This document shows positions 43,933 through 53,296 of a DNA stretch of 64,000 nt, piece after piece (position 1 is the stretch's first letter; every line of letters starts with the position of its first letter). The notes beneath the pieces were generated by a model. That model searched no databases, was not told the DNA's origin, and worked only from the letters and a program-made list of their open reading frames with translations. The stretch comes from Leucobacter musarum subsp. musarum (GTDB taxonomy: Bacteria; Actinomycetota; Actinomycetes; Actinomycetales; Microbacteriaceae), in NCBI RefSeq assembly GCF_001273845.1, contig NZ_JHBW01000110.1:1-64000 (forward strand). The letters run 5' to 3'. Position numbers and translations under genes: made by a program.

Positions 43933-46900
43933 ATGAGCGAATCGGAGCAACCGGACATCTCGGTCATCGTCGTCACGTACAACGATGCGGTGCACCTCGC
44001 GGCAGCCGTGCAGTCGGTGCTCGATCAGTCGCTCGCCTCGATCGAGGTCATCATCTCGGACGACCACTCGGCCGATCACACCCCCATCGTTGCGGGTGAG
44101 CTCGCCGCATCGGATGCGCGCGTCGTGTCGCATCGCCGCAGCGAGAATGCCGGAGCCCCCGGCGCTCCGCTGAACGACGGGCTCGATCGCGCGCGCGGCC
44201 GCTACGTCATGTTCCTCGGTTCAGATGACGTGCTCGCTCCCGGCGCGTGCGCTGCACTGCTCGAGGCGGCGGCCCGCACCGGTTCCGAGATCGTGTCGGG
44301 TCAGCTGGTGCGCGTGATGCTCGGGGAGGGCGGCGAACGACGCCCGTGGTTCCCGGAGCTGTATCGTGCCGAGCGCACGGACGCGTCGCTCGCAGATTTT
44401 CCGGATCAGCTGCACGACACGTTGACAACGAACAAGCTCTACTCACGCGAGTTCCTCACGCGCATCGGCGCGCGTTTCCCCGAGGGGATGTTCTACGAGG
44501 ATGTGGCGTTCTCCGCCGAGACGCTCGCGCAGGCGAACGGGATCACCCTCATACCGAACGAGGTGTACGAGTGGAACGTGTACCCCCGCGAGGAGCGGGA
44601 ATCGATCACGAATCAGCGTGCGACGCCGAAGAATCTCGAAGACCGACTGCGGGCGCTCGACCTCGCCGAGCAGTCACTTGCCGCGAGCGGCCTGGCGGTG
44701 CTGCGCGAATTCCATCGAAAGACGCTCACTCACCATCTGCGGTTCTACCTCAACGACTTCCTCACGGCCGACGACGACTGGTGCGAGTGGGTGCTCGAGA
44801 CCGTGCGCCCGCGACTCGAGCGCACGCCGCTCGACGCATTCCGCAGCGGATTCCTCGGAGATCGCGCGCTGTACGCCGCGGCCCTTGAAGGCGACATCTC
44901 CGCAGTGCGCGCAGTGCTGCGCGGCAAGCAGGCCGGCGCCCTCGCCGGGCACGTGTACACCAATGGCGGCGTCACGTTCTGGGCCCCTCGGGGCCCGGAA
45001 TCGCGACCGCATCGCACCGAGCTCGCGCGCGAACTCTCGGATGTCACGGATCGCGCGGCGAGAATCGCCTCACACGCCACCCTCGTCTACGCAGCTGAAA
45101 TCCTCGACGCAGAACTCGACGACACTGTTCACGAACCCACCCGCCTGCGCCTGCGCGGCACCGCGACCGATCTCCGTGGGGTGCTGGCAGATTCCCGCAC
45201 GGTATTCCGGGTGATCGCTGAGTCGAACGCTGCGATCGCGCGTCTCGATGCAGCGGCACCAGAGGTGCTTGCGACCGATGTTGATATGACGGTTGTTCCT
45301 GAAGGCGTGACCTGGGAAGCCGCGATTGCGCTTCCGGAGCACGGCTCTGGAGCTCAGGCGGGCACCTGGAACCTGTCGCTCGTGGCAACCGACGCGGCCG
45401 GAACCGAGAACGTCATCGCACTGCGTCGACCGCACGCCGGTACCGATGCGGGTGCGGCGGCAGCGGTCATCACTGACGGGTGGACCATCGACCCGGACCC
45501 CGATGGTCGCGCGCGGCTCTCGCTCGCTCGCGCATCGCATCCGGGGCAGCACAATGTCATCGTGATCGGCGACGTGAGTTGGCGCGGGCGCTATCACCTG
45601 GGCGACGAGGCGATGACGGAAGCCGCCATCGACCAGCTGCGCGCCCAGGGGCTCGGAGTCACCCTCGTCGCGGGCGATCCCGAGCTCTCTGCAGCGTTTT
45701 ACGGCGTGCCCACGGTGCCGGTGTTCGGATTCGCGAAGCTGCGCACGGATGCCGCGCGCGAGGAGCGCGCCGACGCCATCCTTGCGGGAGCTCACGGCGA
45801 AGCTCCGCTCGAAGACGCTGACGCCGCTTCGGTGAGGGCGGTGCTGCAGGCGTCTGCGGTGGTGATCGCCGGCGGGGGCAACATGAACTCGAGCGGCGCT
45901 CATCACATTTACGAGCGCCTGGTACTCACCCGGCTTGCGGCCCACGCGGGCATTCCCGTCTACGTCTCGAGCCAAACGGTGGGCCCGCATCTGCTGCCTG
46001 AGCACCGCGGGCTGGTGCAGGAGATCGTGCAGACCGCCGCGGTCTTCGGGTCTCGCGAACGCGCGACCACGGCGCTCATGCGCGAGCTGGCGGGGGATCG
46101 CGGCGTCGTCGTGCAGACGCTCGATGACGCGCTGCTGCTCACGCCTGCAGAGCTGACGTCGCCGGTGCAGGATCGCGTATCGCTGCCCGAACGCTACGTC
46201 GTCGGCAGCTTCACGTATCACGCGTTCTCCACGGGGCTTTCGCGTGAGGAGTACTACCGAGCACTCGCCGGCATGCTCGACGACGTGGTGGAGTCGAACG
46301 ATGTCGACGTGATTCTCCTGCCGCACATGGGGGTGCTCGGCCCGGCCCGGCAGTCGGGTGAAGACAACGACGAGTTCGGCCACGACCGCATCGCCGCGTG
46401 GTCTCGCACTGGCCGGGTGCGGTCATTGCCGCTGGTCTCCGCGCGCGAGGTGTTCGGCATTACCGCGGGTGCGCGCTTCAGCATCTCGACCCGCTACCAC
46501 CCGGTCGTGTTCGGTGCCGCGCTCGGAGTGCCCGCGATCGGCGTCGTCACGAGCTACTACTCGGCACTTCGCATGCGCGGTGCGCTCTCGCAGTTCGGCA
46601 TGGAATCGTTCGCGATTCCCTTCGAGCACTGGGGTCTGTTCGGCCCGCGGGTGCTCGAGGCGCTGCGGGAACGTCGGGATGAGTTCGCCCAGCACAGCAG
46701 GCAGGTCGGTGAGTCGCAGCAGGCGTATCAGCGGTCATGGTGGGCGGGCATTGCAGCCAGCATCGTGGACGCCGGAGAACCGCTGCGCAGCGACGCATCA
46801 CTTCCGGATGCCTTCGAGTGGAGCGATGCCGCCGACGCCGACCTCCTCGCGGTCGCCCGCGTCGCGCAAGAGGGCACCAACATGTACCGCATGAACAACC

Positions 46901-47154
46901 TGTTCACGGTGGATCGGCATGAGACGGGGCTGAACCAGCACACCCGAGATCTCGAGGCGGTTGCGAAGCGTCTGACCCAGCTCTCCGAGGGAGTGCGTCG
47001 CGCGGATGCGCTCGCGAAACGTGTGACTGCGTTGGAACGCGTGCAGAAGGATACGGAGGCGCTCATCGCCGACCTGCGGCACCGCATGCGCCCGCCAGGA
47101 GCGGCACTGCGCGATCGCGTGCGCGGTGCGTTGCGCCGGGGGCGAGAGCAGTAG
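43933..47154 (+). CDS. GT2 glycosyltransferase fused to polysaccharide pyruvyltransferase
   Basis: A 1073-residue fusion. Residues 1-230 are a GT2 domain (ISVIVVTYNDAVHLAAAVQS, FLGSDDVLAP). The middle 230-535 includes an Ig-like beta part. Residues 540-935 are a pyruvyltransferase domain of the CsaB/WcaK family (VIVIGDVSWRGRYHLGDEAM, VIAGGGNMNSSG, SSQTVGPHL, STRYHPVVFGAALGVPAIG). A coiled coil ends in LRHRMRPPGA. The enzyme would add a sugar and a 4,6-ketal pyruvate from phosphoenolpyruvate to a wall polymer. ATG 43933 follows GAAAGG. It is divergent from the GT2-TagF gene. Confidence 0.85.
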   Translation: MSESEQPDISVIVVTYNDAVHLAAAVQSVLDQSLASIEVIISDDHSADHTPIVAGELAASDARVVSHRRSENAGAPGAPLNDGLDRARGRYVMFLGSDDVLAPGACAALLEAAARTGSEIVSGQLVRVMLGEGGERRPWFPELYRAERTDASLADFPDQLHDTLTTNKLYSREFLTRIGARFPEGMFYEDVAFSAETLAQANGITLIPNEVYEWNVYPREERESITNQRATPKNLEDRLRALDLAEQSLAASGLAVLREFHRKTLTHHLRFYLNDFLTADDDWCEWVLETVRPRLERTPLDAFRSGFLGDRALYAAALEGDISAVRAVLRGKQAGALAGHVYTNGGVTFWAPRGPESRPHRTELARELSDVTDRAARIASHATLVYAAEILDAELDDTVHEPTRLRLRGTATDLRGVLADSRTVFRVIAESNAAIARLDAAAPEVLATDVDMTVVPEGVTWEAAIALPEHGSGAQAGTWNLSLVATDAAGTENVIALRRPHAGTDAGAAAAVITDGWTIDPDPDGRARLSLARASHPGQHNVIVIGDVSWRGRYHLGDEAMTEAAIDQLRAQGLGVTLVAGDPELSAAFYGVPTVPVFGFAKLRTDAAREERADAILAGAHGEAPLEDADAASVRAVLQASAVVIAGGGNMNSSGAHHIYERLVLTRLAAHAGIPVYVSSQTVGPHLLPEHRGLVQEIVQTAAVFGSRERATTALMRELAGDRGVVVQTLDDALLLTPAELTSPVQDRVSLPERYVVGSFTYHAFSTGLSREEYYRALAGMLDDVVESNDVDVILLPHMGVLGPARQSGEDNDEFGHDRIAAWSRTGRVRSLPLVSAREVFGITAGARFSISTRYHPVVFGAALGVPAIGVVTSYYSALRMRGALSQFGMESFAIPFEHWGLFGPRVLEALRERRDEFAQHSRQVGESQQAYQRSWWAGIAASIVDAGEPLRSDASLPDAFEWSDAADADLLAVARVAQEGTNMYRMNNLFTVDRHETGLNQHTRDLEAVAKRLTQLSEGVRRADALAKRVTALERVQKDTEALIADLRHRMRPPGAALRDRVRGALRRGREQ

Positions 47155-47160
47155 CGTCAC

Positions 47161-47204
47161 GTTCACCCGAAATTCACCCGCTGTTCTGGTGTACTCGCTG
47201 AACT
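47161..47204 (+). promoter_or_regulatory. Pho-box-like triple repeat before the wecB operon
   Basis: GTTCACC (47161), ATTCACC (47172) and GTTCTGG (47183) fall on an 11-base period with spacers CGAA and CGCT. Nine bases after the last unit, TGAACT (47199-47204) could be a weak -10. It would drive the five-gene operon from 47298. Confidence 0.65.
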
Positions 47205-47297
47205 CAGTCATCTCTGTGGAACCCCCGCGACATCTGCCAGCGATCCCGCAATAATCGTGACGGCGGTGGCAATTCGCACCGTGGAATCGGGGGAGAC

Positions 47298-49154
47298 GTG
47301 CGGAGTGCGCAGCAACGGGACGACGAGCGTTCCGGCGAACGAGCGCTGCAATCGGGGCGTGGCCAGTCGCAGTCGGTCGACGCGTACGTGGCGCGTATTG
47401 AGCGCCCAGCACTCGACTGGGTGAGTCTCGGAGCAAAGGCACTCTCGAGCGATCTGCAGCACGCCGTCGAGCGCCGCGCTGAGGCGGCTGCGGATCCGAC
47501 CTTGCGCACCGCTGCGGCTCTCCTGCGGTGCGTGATCGCCCAGACACCCGAAAGCTTCATCGCCGCAACGCGCACCCTCCACTCGTCACTCGGCACTGCG
47601 CCGATTGACGAGTGGCCGCCTGAGTTGCGGATGCTGGCCGCCCAGGCTGCAGTGATTGCGGGCGACGAGAGCCTGCTGGCCGAGCTCGAACCGTTTGCGC
47701 GGACGGTGTCGGGGGTGCTGTGGTCGGCTCGCGCGGATGCGGCACGGAACGAGTGGCGCGAGCTGCCCGAGGCGGCGACGGGTCTGCGCAGCGGCGCTAT
47801 CACACGCTGGTGGCGCATCGTTAACGAACCGTTCATTCGCAACGGCCTCGAGCCCTGGACGCTCGATGCGGAGGCGCTCGGCGACGATGTGTTCTCGCGC
47901 ATCCATGCGCCGCACGTGCTCGGCTGCAGCGTGCCGGCGCACGAGCAGCCCACGGTCACCGTCGTGGTTCCCACATTCAACCCAGACGTGGGGCTGATCG
48001 CCACGATCGAGTCCCTCGTGCGCCAGTCTTGGCAGCGCCTGGAGATCCTGATCGTAGATGACACCTCGACCGAGGGGATCGCGTACATCGCGGCTGCCGC
48101 CGAGCTCGACGACCGTATTCGGGTGATTCGGATGCCGGAGAACGGTGGCGCGTACGCCGCGCGCAACGCGGGGTTCGCGGAGGCTCGGGGCGAGTACGTG
48201 ACGGTGCTCGACGCCGACGACCTGTCGCACCCCCGCCGCATCGAGCTGCAGGTGGTACCACTCATGGACCACCCTGAAGCGGTGGCCACCGGGATCGCTG
48301 GCATTCGCATGTTCGGCGACGGCGCACTCACGATGTACGGTTTCTACACTGCCCGCCGCAACTACTCGGCGTTCCTGTTTCGCCGCCGCCCGGTGCTCGA
48401 AGCGCTCGGCCGCTTCGATGACGTGCGCAAGAGTGGCGATGTCGAGTTTCTCGGGCGGCTCACCGCGCGCTTCGGTGCGAAGAGCGTGCTCCGGGTGAAC
48501 AAGCACCTGAGCATCGTGCAACTCACCGCGAACTCGCTCTCGCGCAACGACATCCGCTACGTCTGGCTCGCGGGCGAGCGGGTCGCGTATCTGCATCAGT
48601 ATCGCGGTTGGCACCGGGCACTCGAAGCGGGGCAGGATCCGGCGGCGTTCGTGCGCCCTGACCGTGCGGGGCGTGCATTCGCGGCCCCGGCGACCTACCT
48701 CGGTGCCGTTCCGAACTCGCGGTTCGAGGTGGCCGTACTGCAGGACTGGGCGGAGTCGGCTGCGGGGCTCGACCGCGAGTCACTCGTGCGACGCCTGCCC
48801 GGGCTCGCCGATGCCCATGTCGGGCTCATCGAGGGCGTGCATCCGCGAGCGAGCGGACCCGGACGCGATGACATTCGCACCTCCACGTGGCAGTGGGTCG
48901 AGTCGGGCGACGCCGAGTGGGTGCCGTGGGCGCGCGAGACCGAGATCGGGCACCTCCTGGTCACCGATCCGGCCTACCTCCTCGCGGTGCCCGATGCGGC
49001 ATTCACGGGCGCGCGCGTGTCGAGGGTGAGCGTCATCTCGCCATCCGCGCACATGTCGGCGACCCCCGAGGCGGCACTGCACCGTGACGAGATCGACGCG
49101 CGCTGCCTGCAGCACTTCGGCGTCGCACCGAACTGGATCGAAGAAGAGGGCTAA
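47298..49154 (+). CDS. GT2 glycosyltransferase with helical N-terminal domain
   Basis: A 618-residue protein. Residues 30-200 are helical and unrecognised. The GT2 domain (about 215-450) has TVTVVVPTFNPDVGLIATIE, NGGAYAARNAGFAEA and VLDADDLSHPRR. A C-terminal region carries VGLIEGVHPRAS and TWQWVESGDAEW. It is paralogous, over both the GT2 and the C-terminal parts, to the protein encoded at 53293-55851. GTG 47298 follows GGGGGAG. It opens an operon of five tightly spaced genes, with a Pho-box-like array in front. Confidence 0.8.
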   Translation: MRSAQQRDDERSGERALQSGRGQSQSVDAYVARIERPALDWVSLGAKALSSDLQHAVERRAEAAADPTLRTAAALLRCVIAQTPESFIAATRTLHSSLGTAPIDEWPPELRMLAAQAAVIAGDESLLAELEPFARTVSGVLWSARADAARNEWRELPEAATGLRSGAITRWWRIVNEPFIRNGLEPWTLDAEALGDDVFSRIHAPHVLGCSVPAHEQPTVTVVVPTFNPDVGLIATIESLVRQSWQRLEILIVDDTSTEGIAYIAAAAELDDRIRVIRMPENGGAYAARNAGFAEARGEYVTVLDADDLSHPRRIELQVVPLMDHPEAVATGIAGIRMFGDGALTMYGFYTARRNYSAFLFRRRPVLEALGRFDDVRKSGDVEFLGRLTARFGAKSVLRVNKHLSIVQLTANSLSRNDIRYVWLAGERVAYLHQYRGWHRALEAGQDPAAFVRPDRAGRAFAAPATYLGAVPNSRFEVAVLQDWAESAAGLDRESLVRRLPGLADAHVGLIEGVHPRASGPGRDDIRTSTWQWVESGDAEWVPWARETEIGHLLVTDPAYLLAVPDAAFTGARVSRVSVISPSAHMSATPEAALHRDEIDARCLQHFGVAPNWIEEEG

Positions 49155-49155
49155 C

Positions 49156-49989
49156 GTGACGAAACGCAAGATAGCCGTGCTCGGCTTCATCGGCATCGAG
49201 GGGGCGCTGCTGCTCGCCGCGCTCATGCTGCACGCCGTCGGATGGGAATGGCTGGCACTGTTCGCCGCCGCCGCTGCAATCGGCGTGCTCGCACTCGCGC
49301 TCGCCGCAATCTGGAAGCGGCTCGAATCGAAGGATGCGGCTGCCATCGAGGCGGTGCGGCACCTGACGCATCGTGTCGATACCGGTGGGTTCCCGGCATC
49401 CGCCGAGGGCACTGATGCGCCCCAATTTTTGATCGGTCGTGCTGCCGGCGTGCGCCAGCCCGGATCGAGCACGCACCGTGAACAGGAGCAGACGCTCTTC
49501 GGGCCCGTGGCGCGCTGGAGCGCTGCGACTCCTGAGGCCGTGCGATCCGCCCGCATCGCGGTGATCGGTGCACGCGAGCGCGTCGATCAGGCCCTCCCCG
49601 AGCAGTGGGCGAGCGACCTGCAGCTGATCCCGGGCATGATGACGGCACAGGCCGACGACGCTACCGTGTCGGTGGTGCTCTGCGACTCCGCCGCATTCAC
49701 CGAGGCCCCGTGGGACCGAGCGATCGATGCGAGCGGCACCTGGCTCGTGCAGGAACTCGAGCGCCTGAAACTCTGGGCCGACGCGAGCGGGGCACTGCTG
49801 GTGTACTTCGACCACGCCGATACTCCGGTGGGCGTGAACACCGAGACGATCCGCCGCTTCTTCCATCTCATCATCAGCGGAGACACCCCCGACACCATCG
49901 AGGGCGCGCCCGCGCCCGCCGCGCTGCGCGAACTCCACCGTCTGCACGGTCTGCTCGCCGCACATCGAACCGGAGCTGGAGCACAGTGA
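49156..49989 (+). CDS. Membrane protein of unknown function in glycopolymer operon
   Basis: A 277-residue protein with two N-terminal transmembrane helices (about 6-25 and 29-50, separated by GWEWLALF). A soluble domain (90-277) has a Rossmann-like alternation (RIAVIGARERVDQAL, VSVVLCDSAAF, GALLVYFDHADTP). I recognise no family. It starts one base after the previous stop and its stop overlaps the next gene (GTGA). That fixes its place in the operon and suggests a scaffold or accessory role for the surrounding glycosyltransferases at the membrane. Confidence 0.6.
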   Translation: MTKRKIAVLGFIGIEGALLLAALMLHAVGWEWLALFAAAAAIGVLALALAAIWKRLESKDAAAIEAVRHLTHRVDTGGFPASAEGTDAPQFLIGRAAGVRQPGSSTHREQEQTLFGPVARWSAATPEAVRSARIAVIGARERVDQALPEQWASDLQLIPGMMTAQADDATVSVVLCDSAAFTEAPWDRAIDASGTWLVQELERLKLWADASGALLVYFDHADTPVGVNTETIRRFFHLIISGDTPDTIEGAPAPAALRELHRLHGLLAAHRTGAGAQ

Positions 49990-52199
49990 GTACCGTGAGC
50001 ACCTCGACCGCACCGCAACCGCTCAAGGTGCTGCTCTGCAGCGCCGTCGACCCGAACTTCATCGACGGTGCCGTCGTGCAGCTTGTGTCGCTGGCGGAGG
50101 TACTCACGATCGCGGGGTTCGACGTCGCGGTGCAGCTGCGCGGGCGCATTCAGGATCGCGAATCCCGGCTGACCCAGGACCTCGTGCGCATACCAGGGCT
50201 CACGATCCTCGAACCCGAGATCGAAGAGGTCGAATCGCGCGGCGGCCTCCTGTCATACAAGCAGGTCGCCGAGCGGGCGCGGCGCTATGTGCGCGCGACC
50301 AAATGCGATCTCGTCATCGTGCGCGATCTGCAGCTGAACCTGGCGTTCCTCGACATCGAGGCGATGCGCGGACGGCTGTGCTCCTACCTCACAAACATCC
50401 CTGAGAACACCGCCGACCTCACGCCGCGCGTGCGCGAGCAGATCTCGGCGGTCGCCGAACAATCGCGCATCTTCTTCACCCAGACGGAGGAGGCGCGCTC
50501 GTTCCTCGAAGCGGAGTTCCCCGAGATCGCCGGCAAGACCGCGCTGATGCACCCGATGATTCCGGATTCGGCCTTCCTGCCGCTCGACCTGAAGCCGTAC
50601 GCCGACCCGGAGGTGCCGCTGGAGCTGGTCTACTCGGGCAAATTCAAGTACGAGTGGAAGACGCTCGAGATGACCGAGCTGCCCGAGCGCGGCCGCGCGG
50701 TGGGCGCTCCCGTCGAAGTCGTGTTCATGGGCGACAAATTCATGAACGCTCCGGGCGAGGCCGACTGGGTCGACCGCATGCGCGCCGGGCTGGAGCACAC
50801 CCCGGGCGTGCAATGGCTCGGCGCCGTGGGCCGCGAAGAGAGCGTGCAGCGGGTATCGCAGGCCGCGGCCGGCCTCAGCTGGCGCGACATCAGCGTCGAT
50901 ATGAGCAGTCAGCTCTCGACGAAGGTGCTCGAGTACGCCGCCGCGGGCACGCCACCGCTCTTGCGTCGCAACTCGTCGCACGAGGCCCTACTCGGCGCCG
51001 ATTATCCGCTCTTCATCGAGGGCGTCGACGTGCTGCCGACGGTCGAGCGAATGCACGCGGATCGCGATCTCATCGAGCGGGCCCGACGGCAGGCGCAGGA
51101 TGCCGTGCGGGCGTACAGCTTCTCGCGCCGCGCCGAAAAGCTGCGTGAATCGATTACCCGGGTGTTCGCGAAGCACACGGCATTCGGCGAGACGCGTGCG
51201 AAGACCAAGCTGCTCATCGCGGGCCACGACTTCAAGTTCCTCGGCGAACTCATCGACTTCTGGTCGCGCGACCCCGGCATCGAGCTGGTCTTCGACAAGT
51301 GGGACGGGCCGAAGGCCGGGCGCGGGGCGCTCGACCAGGAAGCCGCGGCGGAGGCCGACGTCATCTTCTGCGAGTGGGCCACGAACAACGCCGTCTGGTA
51401 CTCGAAGCACAAGGCCGCACACCAGAAGCTCATCGTGCGCATGCACCGGTTCGAGATGTTCGGCGGCTGGCCGGAGCGGCTCGACGTCGATGCGATCGAC
51501 GCGTTCGTCGTCATCGCACCGCACATCGGTGAGCGCTTCATCGCTGCCACCGACATCGCGCCCGAGCGGGTGCACCTGATCCCGAATTCGATCGATGCAC
51601 TCGACTTCGACCGTCCGAAGGCCGGCGACGCGCAGTTCCACATCGGCATGGCGGGCATCGTGCCGATTCGCAAGCGTCCGGATCGCGCGATCGCGCTGCT
51701 GCGCGAACTGCGCACGCACGACGAGCGGTACACGCTGCACTTGCGCGGCCGGCTGCCGAGCTCGTATCGCGACTTCGATCAGAGCGGGTTCTTCCGCCTG
51801 TACTACCAAGACCTCTTCCAGCAGTTCACGCAGCCCGGCCCGCTCTTCGGCGCCGTGCTGCACGATCGCTTCGGCCCTGACATGGCCAACTGGTTCCGCC
51901 GCGTCGGGTGGGTGCTCTCGCCGTCGACCAACGAGGGATCACACCAGGCCGTCGCCGAGGGCATGGCCTCGGGCGCCGTCCCGATGATCTGGGACTGGGA
52001 GGGCGCGGCGGGCACCTATCCCGCCGAGCACGTCTTCCCGGACGACATCGGCCGCATCGCAGAGCACATCATCCAGACCGTCGAAAGTGGCACCTGGCAG
52101 GAACGGGCTGACGAGGCGCGGCAGTTCATCCAGCGCTACGACATCGAGGCCGTCCACACGCGCTGGACGCGACTCTTCCGATCGATCTCCGAGAGCTGA
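49986..52199 (+). CDS. Double GT-B glycosyltransferase
   Basis: A 737-residue cytosolic protein with two GT-B modules. The first (1-385) starts LKVLLCSAVDPNFIDGAVVQLV and contains SSQLSTKVLEYAAAGTPPLL, the GT4-like donor-binding end. The second (about 400-737) starts TKLLIAGHDFKFLGELIDF and has IPNSIDALDF, GIVPIRKRPDRAIALL and STNEGSHQAVAEGMASG with the conserved Glu. It could add two sugars in sequence, or one module may be regulatory. GTG 49986 overlaps the preceding stop; GTG 49995 is the alternative. Confidence 0.78.
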   Translation: MSTVSTSTAPQPLKVLLCSAVDPNFIDGAVVQLVSLAEVLTIAGFDVAVQLRGRIQDRESRLTQDLVRIPGLTILEPEIEEVESRGGLLSYKQVAERARRYVRATKCDLVIVRDLQLNLAFLDIEAMRGRLCSYLTNIPENTADLTPRVREQISAVAEQSRIFFTQTEEARSFLEAEFPEIAGKTALMHPMIPDSAFLPLDLKPYADPEVPLELVYSGKFKYEWKTLEMTELPERGRAVGAPVEVVFMGDKFMNAPGEADWVDRMRAGLEHTPGVQWLGAVGREESVQRVSQAAAGLSWRDISVDMSSQLSTKVLEYAAAGTPPLLRRNSSHEALLGADYPLFIEGVDVLPTVERMHADRDLIERARRQAQDAVRAYSFSRRAEKLRESITRVFAKHTAFGETRAKTKLLIAGHDFKFLGELIDFWSRDPGIELVFDKWDGPKAGRGALDQEAAAEADVIFCEWATNNAVWYSKHKAAHQKLIVRMHRFEMFGGWPERLDVDAIDAFVVIAPHIGERFIAATDIAPERVHLIPNSIDALDFDRPKAGDAQFHIGMAGIVPIRKRPDRAIALLRELRTHDERYTLHLRGRLPSSYRDFDQSGFFRLYYQDLFQQFTQPGPLFGAVLHDRFGPDMANWFRRVGWVLSPSTNEGSHQAVAEGMASGAVPMIWDWEGAAGTYPAEHVFPDDIGRIAEHIIQTVESGTWQERADEARQFIQRYDIEAVHTRWTRLFRSISES

Positions 52200-52210
52200 A
52201 AGGCGCACCT

Positions 52211-53296
52211 ATGTCTGCACGAGTCATTCACATCACCGGCGCACGCCCCAACTTCCCGAAGGCCGCACCCGTGATGCGCGCGCTCGACGATCTCGGCGTC
52301 GATCAGTTGCTGGTGCACACCGGTCAGCACTACGACGACAAGCTCTCCGACGTGTTCTTCCGGCAGCTCAACCTGCGAAAGCCCGACCTGTCGCTCGGCG
52401 TCGGCTCGGGGTCGCACGCCACGCAGACGGCCGCCGTCATGGTGGCGCTCGAGGAGGTCTTCACCGAGCACCAGCCCGAGCTCGTCGTCGTGTACGGCGA
52501 CGTGAACTCGACGCTGGCCGCGGCACTCGTCGCCTCGAAGCTCGGCATCGCGCTCGCCCACGTCGAAGCCGGACTGCGCAGCTTCGACCGGACCATGCCC
52601 GAGGAGATCAACCGGATTCTGACCGATTCGGTCTCGGACCTGCTCTTCACGACGAGCCCCGATGCCAACGTGCACCTCGGTCACGAGGGGGTGCCCGAGG
52701 AGAGGATCTTCTTCGTCGGCAACCCGATGATCGACACGCTCCTCTCGAGCGTCGACCGCTTCGATGCGAGCGCAGTGTTCGCGGAGCTGCCGTTCGAGGC
52801 GTCCGACCCCTACCTGGTCGCGACGCTGCATCGGCCGGCAAACGTCGATGACCCGACAGCGCTGCAGGATTTGGTGTCAGCGCTCATCGAGTGTGCCGCA
52901 AAGGCGCCCGTCGTGCTGCCGATGCACCCGCGCGGCGTGCGCGCCTTCACCGCGACGGGCATCTTCGAGCAGCCGAACATCCACATCATCGAGCCGCAGG
53001 GCTACCTGGAGTTCATGGGTCTCGTGCGCGGCGCTCGCGCCGTGGTCACCGATTCGGGCGGGGTGCAGGAGGAGACCACGATGCTCGGGGTGCCCTGTCT
53101 CACGCTGCGGCCGAACACGGAGCGCCCGGTGACGATCTCTGACGGCACGAACACGCTGGTGACGCCGCAGACCGTGGTGTCGGTGCTGCGGGATCGCCTT
53201 GCCGCCTCGGCCGACGCCGAGCACCGCACTCCGCCGCTCTGGGACGGAGCCGCCGGTCGCCGCATTGCGCGCATCATCGCTGAACGCGTGGCATGA
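52211..53296 (+). CDS. wecB: Non-hydrolysing UDP-GlcNAc 2-epimerase WecB
   Basis: It interconverts UDP-GlcNAc and UDP-ManNAc, supplying ManNAc for wall polymers. The 361-residue enzyme has the landmarks ARPNFPKAAPVMRAL, LVHTGQHYDDKLSD, VVVYGDVNSTLAAAL, HVEAGLRSFDRTMPEEINR, GNPMIDTL and TDSGGVQEET, with the family's catalytic acids and His. It lies fourth in the operon, and its stop overlaps the next gene by four bases. The dehydrogenase encoded at 55943-57214 could oxidise its product. Confidence 0.93.
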   Translation: MSARVIHITGARPNFPKAAPVMRALDDLGVDQLLVHTGQHYDDKLSDVFFRQLNLRKPDLSLGVGSGSHATQTAAVMVALEEVFTEHQPELVVVYGDVNSTLAAALVASKLGIALAHVEAGLRSFDRTMPEEINRILTDSVSDLLFTTSPDANVHLGHEGVPEERIFFVGNPMIDTLLSSVDRFDASAVFAELPFEASDPYLVATLHRPANVDDPTALQDLVSALIECAAKAPVVLPMHPRGVRAFTATGIFEQPNIHIIEPQGYLEFMGLVRGARAVVTDSGGVQEETTMLGVPCLTLRPNTERPVTISDGTNTLVTPQTVVSVLRDRLAASADAEHRTPPLWDGAAGRRIARIIAERVA

